Positions 22,665 through 36,095 of a stretch of DNA of 64,000 nt are shown here, piece by piece. Source of the DNA: Rhyacichthys aspro. Its lineage: Eukaryota; Chordata; Actinopteri; Gobiiformes; Rhyacichthyidae. Each line of letters starts with the position of its first letter. Position 1 is the first letter of the stretch. The position numbers and the translations under genes were made by a program. The stretch spans positions 11,601,330 through 11,665,329 of the forward strand of contig CM072154.1 in assembly GCA_036850595.1 (NCBI GenBank), given 5' to 3'. The notes beneath the pieces were generated by a model. The model saw only the letters and a program-made list of their open reading frames with translations. It was not told the origin of the DNA and made no database searches.

Positions 22665-25600
22665 TAAAGCCACTTTATCCCCTCATATGTTGGTGCGACT
22701 ACAGTAGATTTAGAGTGTAGGGGTTTTCCTGCTGAAGCTCCGAGGAGTCGTGGTGTTTATCCTAAATAAACTGTCATCTTTATTGCATCTTTCCAAGTCC
22801 GAGCCAAGCCGTGGTTTAATTATGACAAATCCACCACATGTGTTCATCTTGTCTGCCAGTAATGAAGCATGCTCAAAATCAAATTGCTCAAAGCTACTTC
22901 CTTCAACAACAGTGGCAATGTGCAAGTTCCCCAAATGTTGCTCGCTGCGTAGACGCGATGCTGCCTGTCTCACATTGTATTCAGGAGGGACGGGCAGATG
23001 GGTAAACTGTCACCGCCACGAAGAGAGATGCTCATTTGAGAAACACAGTTGAAATTCCAAATCAGCTAATCCTGTGAGACCATGTTCAAGTTAGACACAG
23101 GCACAATAGCAACAAGCCTCTCGTCTCACCCTGGACATTTACAATCAGGGCCGAATTAAGTGTGGCATAAATTAGACACAGATAACATAAACCTCCGCAG
23201 AGGGAATGGAGCGGGATATGATGTACAACGCTCAAGAGGATACACTGCATTTCTTTTCATTTGTCAAAGCTTTAATACTACCTAAACAAAAGAACTAATC
23301 TGAATACAATTTGACGAAGAGGGGTTACTCATATCGAATCTGTAGAAAACAGGAAGCAGCTAAGCAATTCTAATTACTGCCATGTTTGTATCTTAATATG
23401 TGTCCGGGAACATAAACTTGAGCAGTTTGAAAGCCAAAAAATGAAAAGGCATTTATGTGTGTGCTGAGGAGAGGAGGGAAAGGAGGAGGCAGAGTCGTGC
23501 TAGGAATGCTCAAATATAAATTTAGCTGTGAGGAACCCTGAATAACACAGGCACTGGGTGTAATCCCAACACTATGCTGCACTGTCAAGCAGCTAATAAA
23601 AATAGGCTGGTGGCAGATCAAGTCTGTGATTCAAATACATTCAAAGCCTTTCTTAACTCAACTGCAAAAATCCCATTCTGCCTCATTTTCAGACTATTTT
23701 TTGGCCCCTTGCTGACTTTTCTGCTGCTCCCACCCTTCCTTGCCGTTGTTCTCTTAGGTCTCTCTCTCACTATCATTGCTAAATCTATTTGGAGCTGCCG
23801 CTGGGAGCAATTGAGCAGAAATGGGTTTGTGCACATCTCGGAAACTGTGTCTGTCATAAAAACCCAAAGGTTCAGCACAAAGAAGTGGTTAAATATCCAT
23901 GTGTCTGGCCACTAGTAACCTGCAGGTGTCCTCAGCTAGGGCAACTCCTGACTTGGAACAACATCAGAGCAGCACAAGCAGCTTTGCCTTTATGTGTACG
24001 GCAAAAATCAATTCTTTGTCTTTCTGGGACAGCAATGTGCACTACGCAGGCTATTACACAACTCGACCATAGTGGACGCAAGCAGAGATGACCAGTGTGT
24101 ACAAATGTCGAGGCGTTGTGAAAACAGTAACTCCAAAGCTGTGCCTAGACTAGAGAGACAGTGTGCTCTCTGTTTTGACAAGTCAAGTCATAGGGATGGC
24201 ACCATGTGACAGTACAGCCTCCATTTGTTGGAGTGAGATAATATGACTCCAGCTAAAGCCCTGTGAACCTCAAAGAGCACGTTCATCTCCATGACTTTGA
24301 ATTCATTACCCATCAAAGATAAGTCTCCTTTTTCACGCACCCAGCTCTATTTGTCAGTGTCACCTCACAAAGGAGAGGGGCAACTTATTCATGCCAAACA
24401 TGCCTCCAGTTTCAACTTTTGTCGCCCCTTTGAGCACTATTTTTTAATTAAAAGAGGTTCCCTTTCTTTTCTTAAACTGAAATGTCTGTTTGATACCGCT
24501 TTCCTCCACTTGAAATACCTACGATAGCATATCTTTCAATTACAGTTTTATTGTGACTAGGTTGTGATTCAACCTCTTACCACTTCGCGTGTGCAAAGTA
24601 AAAAAGTGACATATGGCTGTGCATAAAAAGATCTCTGATTTCTCCCCATCACGCGGTGGCAGGAGTGGGAGACCAGCGGCTTATGTCGGGGAGCTGAAGG
24701 GAGACAGGGTGGTAGCAGATCAGCGGGGGGTGGGGGCTGATGATTTGAATGAGCGGACGAAGCTGACCCAACTCCCTCCGTCCCATACCGCCGCTTCTTC
24801 CCTCTTCACATTGACAGGCGGCTAGATTGAGGGCTAAGATTAGCAGCCACTTTCTCACAGAAGGCCAGGGAGATACAGTATTGAGAATGAATGGCCACGT
24901 CATGTTGTCAATGTTGTAACCTTGGCAACAGACAGAGTACTATTTTAGTCCACCCGCTGGCCACCAGGATGGTTGACGGACTGAATCTTCCCGGCTCGTG
25001 TCCAGTATTAATACACACCGAGGAGAAGTATACATAGTGAACTAAGAGCCTCTTAACCAGACATGTCACATATCCTTCATTATCAGCCCCCTCAATCAAT
25101 ACCTCCATACATTTACATCTGAGGCCGGCCAGACACAAGTCAAATGACAGACTATGAGTAATACAGCTCTAAAGGGAAATCTATTCATATGCCATTCACA
25201 TAATTGATGTCTAGTGTAATATGAGTACCTATAGGCCTATACCACAGCTGTTTGTTATTGTGGGTCTTGGTGGATGACAGATAAATAACATAGGGTAACA
25301 TAATTTGATGTCATGCATGACGGAAATTTAGATAAATCATTTTAATGTCACATTTGTAACAAGGAAATACGATATAGAGAGGCTATTACGCCCCTTCCAA
25401 CTTTGAAAACATGTGAAGAGTTAAAGGTGAAGTATTCTTTGACCCTGTGTGAAATATACTGAGTCATTATACACCGTTACTTTGACTTAGACTTCTGAAA
25501 ACCTGGGGAGTAAAATATATTGCCATCTACAGTATAGTATAGCCCCGTATATACTAGCAAGAGCTGCTGTTAGTATTTAGTGTGCAGTATTTGATGGATT

Positions 25601-28376
25601 ATAAAATGGAATGCAAAAAATTCTCTGTCCCATTAGGCCATCAACACAGTTTTTCCACTGTACAGTATGGTACAGTAGGGTGTGGACTCGGTTCATATTC
25701 TAATATAAGTGGCAATAGATCTGTGTCTTCATCTCAGAATATTGACTAGCCCTCCTCTGTACAACCTAAACATGGCAGACTGTGTGCACTGGCCTTGTCA
25801 AGGGCAAACTGGCATAATCAGAGCTGTGTTGTATGAAATAATTCCTAATTTGCTCTTTTTTTCTGTGATTATTTTGCACGCGGAGGTAAGTCCACGCTCT
25901 GTATTAAAATCTAATCTTCAAACACCAACCTGGCTTCCACTGATCAGCCACAGGCTATTCATCACTGCCATTACCTCACCACACATTTTATCCTCCTCCT
26001 CCACTGCTGCTGGCCAGCTCCCCTCCCTCTTTCCCTCTCTCCGTCTGACTGACCTCACCTCATCCCTCCATCCTGACTCCCACCTTTGATTTACCGCTTC
26101 TTGTTCAGCCCATTCCTCGTTTTTTCCCCCCACACCTTTCCTTTCTTCGTTCATTTATTATTTCCTTCTACCTCCAGATGCCCGTATCACCCCCCTTTCA
26201 TTCACTGCCTTCACCCTCCTCTTGACTTTTTTCATTAACTCTTTGCCATTATGATTTTGCTTCTTGGATATGAGCCTATAATACTGTTACAGCTACAGTA
26301 AGGCTTTTTATTCATAGTCTTGGGAGTGCTGTTGTGATACAGATATGCGGTCTGCTCAGGACAGCAGTGGGAGCGGTGGGTTAAAGAGGTCAGATTAAAT
26401 TGATTTCCACCAGGCTAAGGACTTAAATCAAACGCTGCCAGGTGATACACTAAAAAAATAATGAAACAATTATTATTTACTTGTGACGTGAAGAAAAAGA
26501 GTGAAAATCATTGTTGAGGTTGAAGACAACCACCTACGTAGTGTTTTTGCAAGTATTCCTATCATGAATAAAAAGTTAGCTTGGGATCATTTACAAGTTT
26601 TTCTTTTTGGCTGAAGTTATAACCAAGAAGAAGCAGAAAGTCTAAAAAATAAATACTTGCCCTAAACCTTGAGGCAAAAGTGAGTAAACTGTTCTCTCCA
26701 GTGGATAACAAATCTATTTAAATACAGTTAGCTGTGTGCTTTGGTTTATTGATCCAAAAAGGAGTGTGATTTTGTTGCAACTTTTCAAAGTAGTGAGCTT
26801 CTTTCAAAAGCATCCACCGTGGAGATATTCTTTACATATATGTAGGCACAACAGGGCAATATTTCACTGTTCCTAAAGATTCTCATGTTTAACTACACAG
26901 CCTTAAAGAGTCTGGGTGTCCCTAAAGTTACCTCTATTCCCTTTATCTCTGGTGCTTTGTTCTTTTTTTTTTTTTACCCGGTCCTTGTACACACACACCC
27001 AGCAGGGGTTCCCACTTTAGCCTTTCTGAAAAATTAAAAATAGCACTTCTTCGGGGCAGTTTAGCCGCAAGTGATTTTGTTTCTCTTTCGGTCGGCTACT
27101 GGAAATGCTTAGAGACAGGCTGAGTGCTGAATGTGTAGGATTAGGGAGACGGCTCTTTGATCAGAGCTGGGTGAGCTCCGAGATCTGCTTCTCTCTATTC
27201 CCAATATTCCTCTGTTTTCTCTTTCCCCTCTTTACCACCCTCAACATTTTTTGGTCCGCTTTTCGTTTTATTCCTTCTCCCACTGCTCTGACTTTGGCTG
27301 TGTTTTCCTCTGCCCCAGGGCTCCCAGACAGGAGGTGGCAGTGTTACACAGTGAAGACAGATGTGCAGAGGGGATGGCATCACAGGAGAGCAGGGTCCTG
27401 TGAGGGTGAGGCAGGGATAAGCACAACATATGAACTGTACAGATGACACCAGGAAAAAGAAATCCCTGGCTTCTTCGGTCTGACTCAGCACTTGTTTCTC
27501 TGATTCCCTCACTGGAGATAAGTCCAGTGGAAAAGCGGCATTTAAAGTGACGCATTGCTATGCTTGAGTAAAACTCACAACTCGTCTTTTTTTATGATGA
27601 CACAGATTTGTTCACTGCTTCTACCTAAACCACGGGGCATGTTTTAGAGCTGCTTCTTTACATATACTGTAGCAAATGTGGAAGTGGTTCTAAACAGAGC
27701 AAGGGTGTCGGCTGGGACCAGGCAGGAGCAGTTTTTTTTTTACTAAAACACTTGATTTGTCTAGTGGCTAAGGTGTGGGGATTACTACGCTCAACCACGT
27801 AATGGCAGAGAGCTGAGCAGCCAGGAGCGCTTACACAGACAGCAGCACATCTGTGTGCCGATGAAATATTCACAAGGAAGACAGCTCTCTAGAGGAGTGC
27901 GAGCTACAACTCCTCCACACCTCCTCCACCAACGTTAATGATTTATCAATAACTCCAGCCTCCTGCAGACTGCCTGGGATTCTGAACGCACCTCATTAAA
28001 ACACCTGCCCTACTAGGGGACCAACCCAAAATCAAAAATAGATCTGTCCAAAATATGGATGTGGGTGGGAATGGACAGGTCTCGTCCACGCAGCAGCTTT
28101 TACCACTGAAGATTCAGCTGCCCCCAGCACCTCTCTGCCCACTCCTCTATCTTCACCACAAACAAAGCCTAAAGTAATGTAGGAGTTGCAGTCACTATAC
28201 ACTGTAATGCCAGTTTTCCCACTGGTGTAGTTTTTCACACATTTCTGGAAGGCTGTCTTGACTTTGCTGCCTCGGAAAGGCCACAGAGAAACTGAGAGCT
28301 GCAACAGCATACACATTTACACATCATGAAACAGTAGTGCTCCACCAGAAAACTTTGTGTTTTACCCCAAAAATGT
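22665..28376. other. intronic stretch without recognised genes
   Basis: Nothing coding is recognised. Simple sequence includes a G-rich GGGGGGTGGGGG near 24725, T13 at 26963-26975 and T10 at 27732-27741. At about 27319-27388 a pyrimidine tract plus CAG, followed by GTGAGG 70 bases later, mimics a small + strand exon, but it encodes nothing recognisable. Confidence 0.65.
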
Positions 28377-28392
28377 AAAAAAAAAAAAAAAG
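28377..28392. repeat. A16 tract
   Basis: Uninterrupted run of sixteen A in unique-looking intronic sequence. Confidence 0.9.
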
Positions 28393-29174
28393 TCAGGCAG
28401 CTACCTATAGAAACATTTAATTTGCAGTATTTGTTCCCAGAGAATGTGCAATTACTTGCTCAGTTGGACCATGCCACAGTAAATACACCAATATCTCAGG
28501 TAATGGTCGAAAAATCTTCGTATTTCCATTGCAAAGCTACTCTACAAACCGTGTGGTTACAGTATTTCTTGCTACAGACAGGAACGCCCCTTTGCACAGG
28601 GGGATTTAGGTGAAGAGGTGTCCTAGGTGGTTTACTGTGAGTCGTGAAACAATAAAAGCAGTGGGTCGATTTGAAGAGAGAACAAAGGGAGGGGCCAAGC
28701 AGAAAAGTTCATAACCATAGAGGAAGCCTATTAACCTTGGTTGGTACTTTAAATGTCATTATTTTTAGCTGACACAACAAAAAGGCCCACAAGAGCTGTT
28801 CTCTTAGCGATGCGCCATGTAAATCACTTTTGCAAAAAGGAAATTACTTCCCGGGGCCCAATGTTATTAATCTAAATTCTCTGGTTAGTCAAATTGTTGC
28901 ACATAATAAATATGGAGCAGCCTGTGATGCTTATCTGCTGTGACATCCAAACATTTTTTTTCCTCATTTTCTCTTTATTCATGTTTCAATGGCATTTCTG
29001 AAAGAGACAGCTCTACTAAACAGCAACTAACACTGGCAGAGTGGGATGGGTGGGGGACGGCTCTCTCACTCCCAGCCATCCTCCCATCTCTTGCTTATAT
29101 GATGCCTGTCCTGGCCGGCTTCTCTTTCTTGCATGTCTTCATCTATTCTCTGTCTCAGACTGTCTGGCTTGATG

Positions 29175-29208
29175 ACACACACACACTCAGACAGAGAGAG
29201 ACACACAA
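29175..29208. repeat. (AC)6 plus GA/CA-rich microsatellite
   Basis: Six AC units, then a CAGACAGAGAGAGACACACA-type tail. Short compound microsatellite. Confidence 0.85.
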
Positions 29209-32200
29209 GCATTTGAGCTCCTCTCCCCTCGAGCTGGCAGCTGCAGATCTGGTTGCCAATATAGAACCGACCAGATACCTCACTATGCTGTCATATTAGA
29301 ATAAGCAGCCTTGACAGAAAGATCATTTGCATGCACCACATCCCCAAATACCAAGTCGTCTCCTGTTTTGCACAGAGGCCATACCATCAGTGTGGAGACA
29401 AGCATAGAAAGAGGGAGAAAAGCGACAGAAAGGATAAAGGAGAGGAAAATTCTATATGCGAACACACAACCACTGTCATTATCATGTTGGAGAAAAAGCA
29501 GTCTGTACCATCTCTAGCGATCATGCCTCGCTACAGTTGTTGCTTTATGCTAATCTGATGGCTTGGGGACTTCTGGAAACAGAGCTGGGACTGTCGTAGG
29601 ATCTCCTCTGGGCTATCTGTACATATATGTGTACCAGTGTCCATGTGAGTCTTGATTATGCAGGTATAATTGTGGGGAGGTGGGGAAGAGGAGCCTCAAG
29701 GTCAGGGTGGTGTGGCTCATCAGCTCTAGCCCCTATTACTTTAATTAACTCCTCCGAGGGGCTTAGGAGATGGCCCTTGTTAAAAAATTTCCACAATGGA
29801 GTCGACAAGCATTGTATGAAAGAGAAGGGCAACATGCAGGTGCTAAAAATAACAACATGACTGCCAAGATAGGTCATTATGTAATTCAACTCACAAGGAA
29901 AGTAGTCACTACAGGAAACAAGGAAAGGACATAAGTTCTGATGACATCCGATTGTACATCTTGTAAATTCTAGTATCAAATATCAAGTTTCCCTTCTCTT
30001 GTGATATCTGTATGATTACAGCACTGTACTACACTACAGTAAACGGCCACTTAAGTGTGGAGGACTTCTGACTCAGTTCAGTGACATAAAGCTTAATGCT
30101 ACCTCAGCAAAGCTGCCTCAACGGGCCTTACCCTGTGGAGAGAAGGACAGAGCGTAGCCAGTGTTTGGCAAGAACACAGACACAGGCTGAGGTAATGGAG
30201 GGTTGTGTCAAATGAAAACGTCCTGAGAACAACCTTGTACACAGGGCTCTGGGAAAAACAAAGCACAAAACCTGTTCATACTTACTGCAGACTCAGGTTT
30301 CATTTACTCTAAACTCATGTTTGAAAATGAGTAAATCAAGAAGTCAAACAGTTCTTTGTGAGTCTGAAAAGTAACCCTGGTTTAGCAAGTCCACATTTAG
30401 CCTGAGAACTGAAATCAAACACAGTTTTATCATCTTTTGTTTTTAAGAAATATCAAAATGTTAACTAAATGATAACTGGTTGTATATGCTAAAAAAGTGG
30501 AGTAAGTATAGGCCTGTTAGCACTGTTCTCTCACTGGAGAATGTCTCTGTTCATTTGGTCAAATTGTGTTTGACTGAAAACATTTCACTCACTGCAGAAC
30601 ATTTTTCAAACAGTGAAGGTGTGAAGGTGCCTGTAATGACCACTGATGTAAATGGATATTTATTTATATCATTGCTGTAATAATTGTAATACCCTTATGT
30701 TCTGTAGCTGTAAAAATGTATTTTTATAATTTATTTTGGGTATTTAACTTAAGCCCTTAGTAGGATTTTGTCAACTGATTTTCTTATTAAATTATTTAAT
30801 CAGAGTTTTCTTTTTTTCCAATGCCCTAATGGAAGGCAATATCACATCAAACTCAAGTGAGCCCATTATGGGGCCCTTTCCCAATGACACGTGTTGCTAG
30901 GGGTGGTAAAGGACAGATCTGTATCATTGCTTGTGGATCAATTTGAGAACTTTAATTAGCCGGGGGGTCAGGCCAGCCTGTGCAGCACGGCCAGGTAATG
31001 CTCATCAGCGAGGGGCTTACAGGTGCCTTCAGCCTTAATCTCTCCGCCCATCTCACTGAAATTAAAGCAGCAAATGGGAAATTGATTTCTAGCCCCCCTG
31101 TCCGTGGCAATATCTTCTTTTGTCTTAAGGACATTAGGTAGGCTTGCACTTGACTAAGCTGTTCTTTAAAACGTTCATTATTGATACAAAGTACCGGTCT
31201 GGCAGACAGCCAGGGCAACCATGAAGAAGATGAAAAGCAAAAAGACCTCTTTTAGTTGCTGTGTTTTCCATGGCAACAGGTCTTTCATGCAACCATCCTC
31301 AAAACAAGCTGAGTGGAGAGAACGACTTTGACCTCTTTACTCTAGCACGACCTAAGCTGCTGCTGACATAGCACCTACAGCAAGATTGAGGAGATTAGAC
31401 CTCTCTGAGAGAGCTAGGCTCAACTCTTCAAATAGAAGCCTTCAATGTCATCCTGCTGATCAGTTAAATCAAATATATGAGCTCTAAGCTAAAAGAAACA
31501 GGCCTATGGGTTTGCCAACGTAAAGATACATAAGGGTCTCCAGCTGCAGTGGGTGTAAGGAGCAGAAGTGGGCTGAAAAACACAGGTGAGTCAGCAGAAT
31601 GTTTAAACCACCAGGATGGTAATGTTGTGGCCACTGATATCACATAGAATCAAATGGAGTCTAATTCATTCCCCTCCCTGCGTGTCACTTCCCTCAGATC
31701 GCAGTTTCTGTTGTGCCGTGTTGATGTTTTCCACTTTATGGCAGGATGCTATTTGTCATTCTAATGAACTTCTCTGTGGGAAAAAAGATCCCAGGGAACA
31801 TTTCTCAAGATGTCAGGGAGCAGAGAATGTAAAGTGTGCAGCACAGTTAATTCAAGTGGGCCTGCCCTGCAGGCATGAGGTCTGCCTGTGTATCAGTTCT
31901 TAACAGGGCCAATTCGTGCCAAATTAAAGCAGGGAATAGAGAATTTAGGAAGAGCTCCAGAAATCTGCATTGGAGTGGTTGTTCTCTTCATTTGGGAAAT
32001 CTGACAACATCAACTGCACTTCCCCATCATTAACTAGCCTCAGTTTTCAAGGGAACATACCCAAGGAGTAGTAGCCAGGTATGCAATATGTACCATTATA
32101 CATTATGTATATGGAGGTGCACCATAGTCCCTTTGCCCCATTATTCAAAATGCAAAGACACACAGTGCCCATGGCCAGTGTTGCTGGGAGAGCAGTGCAG

Positions 32201-35200
32201 AGGGTGTTGTGCACCGTAAAGAGAAAGAAGTAGTTAGCTGGTCTGTTGTGTGCACGTGATAAATCTGCTGGTATGCCAGGGCTCTTTTCTCATTTGTTAG
32301 GCAGCCATGTGTGAAAATGTTAATGAAGGCCCATATAATCTAGGAAATTCTCACCATTCGAATTTCCTTCACGTAGTCAGGCTTTCTGCTTACACACTGA
32401 CTATTGTGTGCATCAATCCTTCCACTGTCGTACTAATAATAGACCTAATTGCCTCAGTCAGCCCACTTGCTTTCTCTGCCCCTCTATGCATCTCAAAAAG
32501 AAGTAAAGGGCTGTCTTATGACAAGCCCATGGCATAAAACAAGGAGTATAAGAGGCTATATATAACTAGTGGACACAAATACCAGTGTCTCTCTGCATGG
32601 TGTCCATCATCTACCTAGGCTCCATCATTCTATCACATCAAATATTTAGTGTCCAGATGCCAAAATATTTGCCAGGGCTCAGCCAGACTGCGATGCTTTC
32701 CCCCTCGATCTCATCTATTATATATTGGACGGAATAAAACTAGGCCTCATGACATGATGTCTTCCCCTGACCTCAAAGACCTATCCTATTTGCAGTGGAT
32801 TTATTTAGTGTGGGAGAAGTCTTTGTGCGAAACAGAGCAAAATATTTGGCTATTGTTTGACTTCACCCTGTCCTTGCACATATAATAGGAAAATATGTAA
32901 ATTACTTTTAAATCCTTGCTTGAATTACCTTTCAGAGAATCTGAGTGCTGTTCTTTCTTGTACTCTAAAAGCATCAGAATTGCGTAATTACTCTAAAAGG
33001 AGAGGTGAAGGTTTGGCAGCCTCAATCTCTTAAAGCAGAGCCTTTTTGAGTAAGTGCTGACTGTAGGGCCAAACATCTATAAAGCACAGAGACCAGCTAA
33101 CGCGTATAGGCAGAGACCATTCTTGTATTGTGTGTTTTCAAAGCCACAGTATGAATTCAGATGTCCTTGTAGATCTTCAGATACAGTCACTGTTCTATAT
33201 GTAAAACAAAGACCAGACGATAAAAATGTATGTATTTGTCTAGTTTAACCCTGTATCTAAGGCTTCAAAACACCACAAGCAAAAAGGAAAGCTCTTTGAC
33301 TTGGGTTTATCAGAACTGGGCACAATTTTAGAGTTGGAGAGAAAGAGCTTTTATTCAGGACTTAACCTTCCATTACCCATCTCTCTGAATAACCTTGTTG
33401 GTGACTCACATTTCAAACTGACTCAACTTGTTAGAATCATCAAACCTTTCATAATCTATAGAGCCAAAGGCAAAAGTCAAATGCTTATAAATTCATTATC
33501 ATTAATAAAAATAATAATAATGATTGATATTGATATTTTTATTTGAATGACATTATTTTGTTCAGTGTGATCAGAGTGATGTAATATGGGCTAAATTCAT
33601 AAGAATATATGACTTGAATCATTTAGTACTGGAATATTATTTAAATTACAGTTAACTATTAGAATATTCTGTTTTCTAGTGTGCATCAGAAACTGTGCAG
33701 GACCTTTTTATGTTTTAATACTATGCCAAACATAACCAGCTCACCCAAATTCTTGTGCTGGGCTGGATAGTGTCAAACACGTTTTAAAAACTCCTTTTCC
33801 CTTTCTCCTTCCCTATCTAACTGTACATGCACTCACACCCTGTGGGCTCATTTTGGATTTTTGGAAAACAGGCTCCCACTGTAGCCACAGATAGAGGAGC
33901 AGGTGTGCTAACCCCAGGGTCCGGAAAGCTTCCAATTAAGACACATAGAAGCAAAAGCATTTCTCCAAACTGACCCCACCAGCAAACATGAATTACAATC
34001 ACTTAGATAGAGGCACACAGTTTCTGTTGTTCGTCCCACCTGCTGTTTCGGCCAGCATACTTCGAAATCTATTTACACGTGTGGTGTAATTGCTGAAATT
34101 CATCTGCGTCCAGCTGTTTGGTGACACAGACACAGGAGTTTTGTTCGAAGGTTACATGGTGCACTTATTAAAAGAGAACACTGCTTCTCTGCATGTATTT
34201 GGTATGTTATTCGAAGTGCAGTACAATATTGAGAACAGAAAACTACAGGACAACATCCAAAATATTCCTTTATACCTGTCCATGTGTCACCGATCATATC
34301 CAAAACACATTTATCTGCCCCGTGGCACTCTGTTACATTCCACTCCAACTGGATAAGCCAACGGATGCACAGAAAGGAGAAAGCCATGTCAGTTGTGTGG
34401 AAGGATATTTGATAAGAAGGCAACCCAACTTGACTCTGGTTTTAGCAGACTGACCATTAACACCAACCTTATCAAAGTCATTTGTCTGAGGACTTGTTGA
34501 ACATCTCTAAAATGCTCTTTTGTCTGTGCTGGAGTGACACTGTTTTCTGAAAGGTTAATTGCTTCTCGTAGTAATAAAAGGCCAGATTGGAGGCTGTGAT
34601 TGACATAAATAGAGGTGCCGAGCTTTTCCACTATGTCCATCCTTGCTGCCAGGTCAGATTCTGACAATTGTGATTTATTATTAATGACATTCAGTGCACT
34701 TCCTGTGACATTCCTTTTATTGGGTCCTGTGCCTTTATGTGAGCCATCCAAGAGAGATGCTTGTCCGCCCATGGCCAGCTTTACAGCCCGGGAGGGAATA
34801 AATTCTCCAATGTCACAGCCACGGCGAGCAACAACTTATTTGATGCTAAAGATCAAATGATTCATTCTGCAATTGTGCATGAGAATTTACTTTTAAGCAA
34901 CAACAATACCAACAGCGGTGCAATAAATCTCTTGCCTCGCCATACGGTGATTACTCTCTGTCTGCGCAGCGTTAGACATTACACACAGTTGGGGACAGAA
35001 AGTTGACATAGCCATTTGCTACCTTAGCCAGTTGTGAAGAGAAAGTGGAGGATAAATTGGGCAAATGAAAGTTTAAAACACAGCAGCGAAAGAGAAGAAT
35101 GAGAGCGGCTCGGGGAAACTTCACCAACGCTCAAATCCAAATGGTGATGTCTGATTTGTATTCTCTTCTCACTTCACCATTTCTCTCCCAACCGGCTTTG

Positions 35201-35277
35201 GAGATTTTGTTAGTAAAGGCGAAGCTTGTGCATTAGATTGCACTGGATGGCTACTGCTAAACATCCAATGGCTCAGC
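29209..35277. other. intronic stretch without recognised genes
   Basis: No exon or mobile element is recognised; reading frames stay below 130 codons and carry no domain. A TCAAGGTCA motif lies at 29696-29704, a perfect POU octamer (ATTTGCAT) at 29325-29332, and an AT-rich ATAATAATAATGATTGATATTGATATT-like stretch near 33500-33540. Confidence 0.65.
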
Positions 35278-35307
35278 TTTTTTTTTTCCTTTTTTTTTTT
35301 TTTTTTT
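35278..35307. repeat. T-rich tract (T10-CC-T18)
   Basis: Ten T, two C, then eighteen T: the longest homopolymer in the window. If it were the poly(A) tail of a minus-strand retrosequence, a body should lie to its right; none is recognised. Confidence 0.9.
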
Positions 35308-36059
35308 GTACACACCCTTGGAAGCGTGTGCCAGGCCTGAAGGTCAGCCTGCCCCCTCATCAGCCCTTTTGTGCAGGCCTTGTCGCGCACAAAGCAGCTG
35401 GGGGGCTGGAGACCTGGGGTGCAGGGCGGACCGTCATTGACCACCACTCCCTGCCTAATTACCTCCCTGCCCTGGCCCTGTGTTCATCCAGGCCTCTCCT
35501 GTAAGTAAGGCTGGGATGCCGCGATGGCTGAGCGCCTAGCCTCATTAGATTCTACTGAGTCCCACTGACTGAGGCAGCGTGCACACAGAAGGAGACACAA
35601 TCCTCCTCCTAATGGGCAAGGAAGCAGACACGAGCAGACAATAAAACATGTAAGGAAATACATCATAAAAGCACACAGCTAAGTGTTCACCTAAAACGTA
35701 TTAGTCTTCGGAACGGGGTTGCACAATGTGGAAATGAACACTCTTGACGGTGTCATAGTAGTGATTCATCCACGCTGCAGCTATGGTTAGTCCTCTAATG
35801 GGTCCACTAAGCATACCAGCACCCTCCCTTTTACTAGCTTTGATTTTCCACCCATATCAGCCGAGTGTCCCTGTCAGCGTCTTTCCCCCGCCGTGACAGA
35901 GATGGAAAAACCTACTTTACTTTGGGCTCTTATTTGTTTGCCTGTTTGTTTCTCACTGTTTGCTTTCATCTTTATCTCCTTTGACTGCCCCTTTCCTCCT
36001 TTCAAAACTCCCCAGAGAGACGTGGTGGCGTGGTTCGGGAAGAGAGAGGGGTATAGGCG

Positions 36060-36095
36060 AAAAAAAAACAAAACAAAAAAAAAACAAAAAAAAAA
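36060..36095. repeat. A-rich tract interrupted by single C
   Basis: Runs of 9, 4, 10 and 10 A separated by single C, following a purine-rich stretch. Simple sequence, with no transposon body recognised. Confidence 0.9.

Noticed and set aside
27319..27388. Exon-like + strand segment (pyrimidine tract, CAG, then GTGAGG)
   Set aside because: Encodes nothing recognisable in the one open frame, and is antisense to camta1; AG/GT pairs like this are common by chance.
35278..36095. T-rich tract and A-rich tract 750 bp apart in opposite sense, suggesting a retroelement pair
   Set aside because: No element body, target-site duplication or coding remnant between or beside them.
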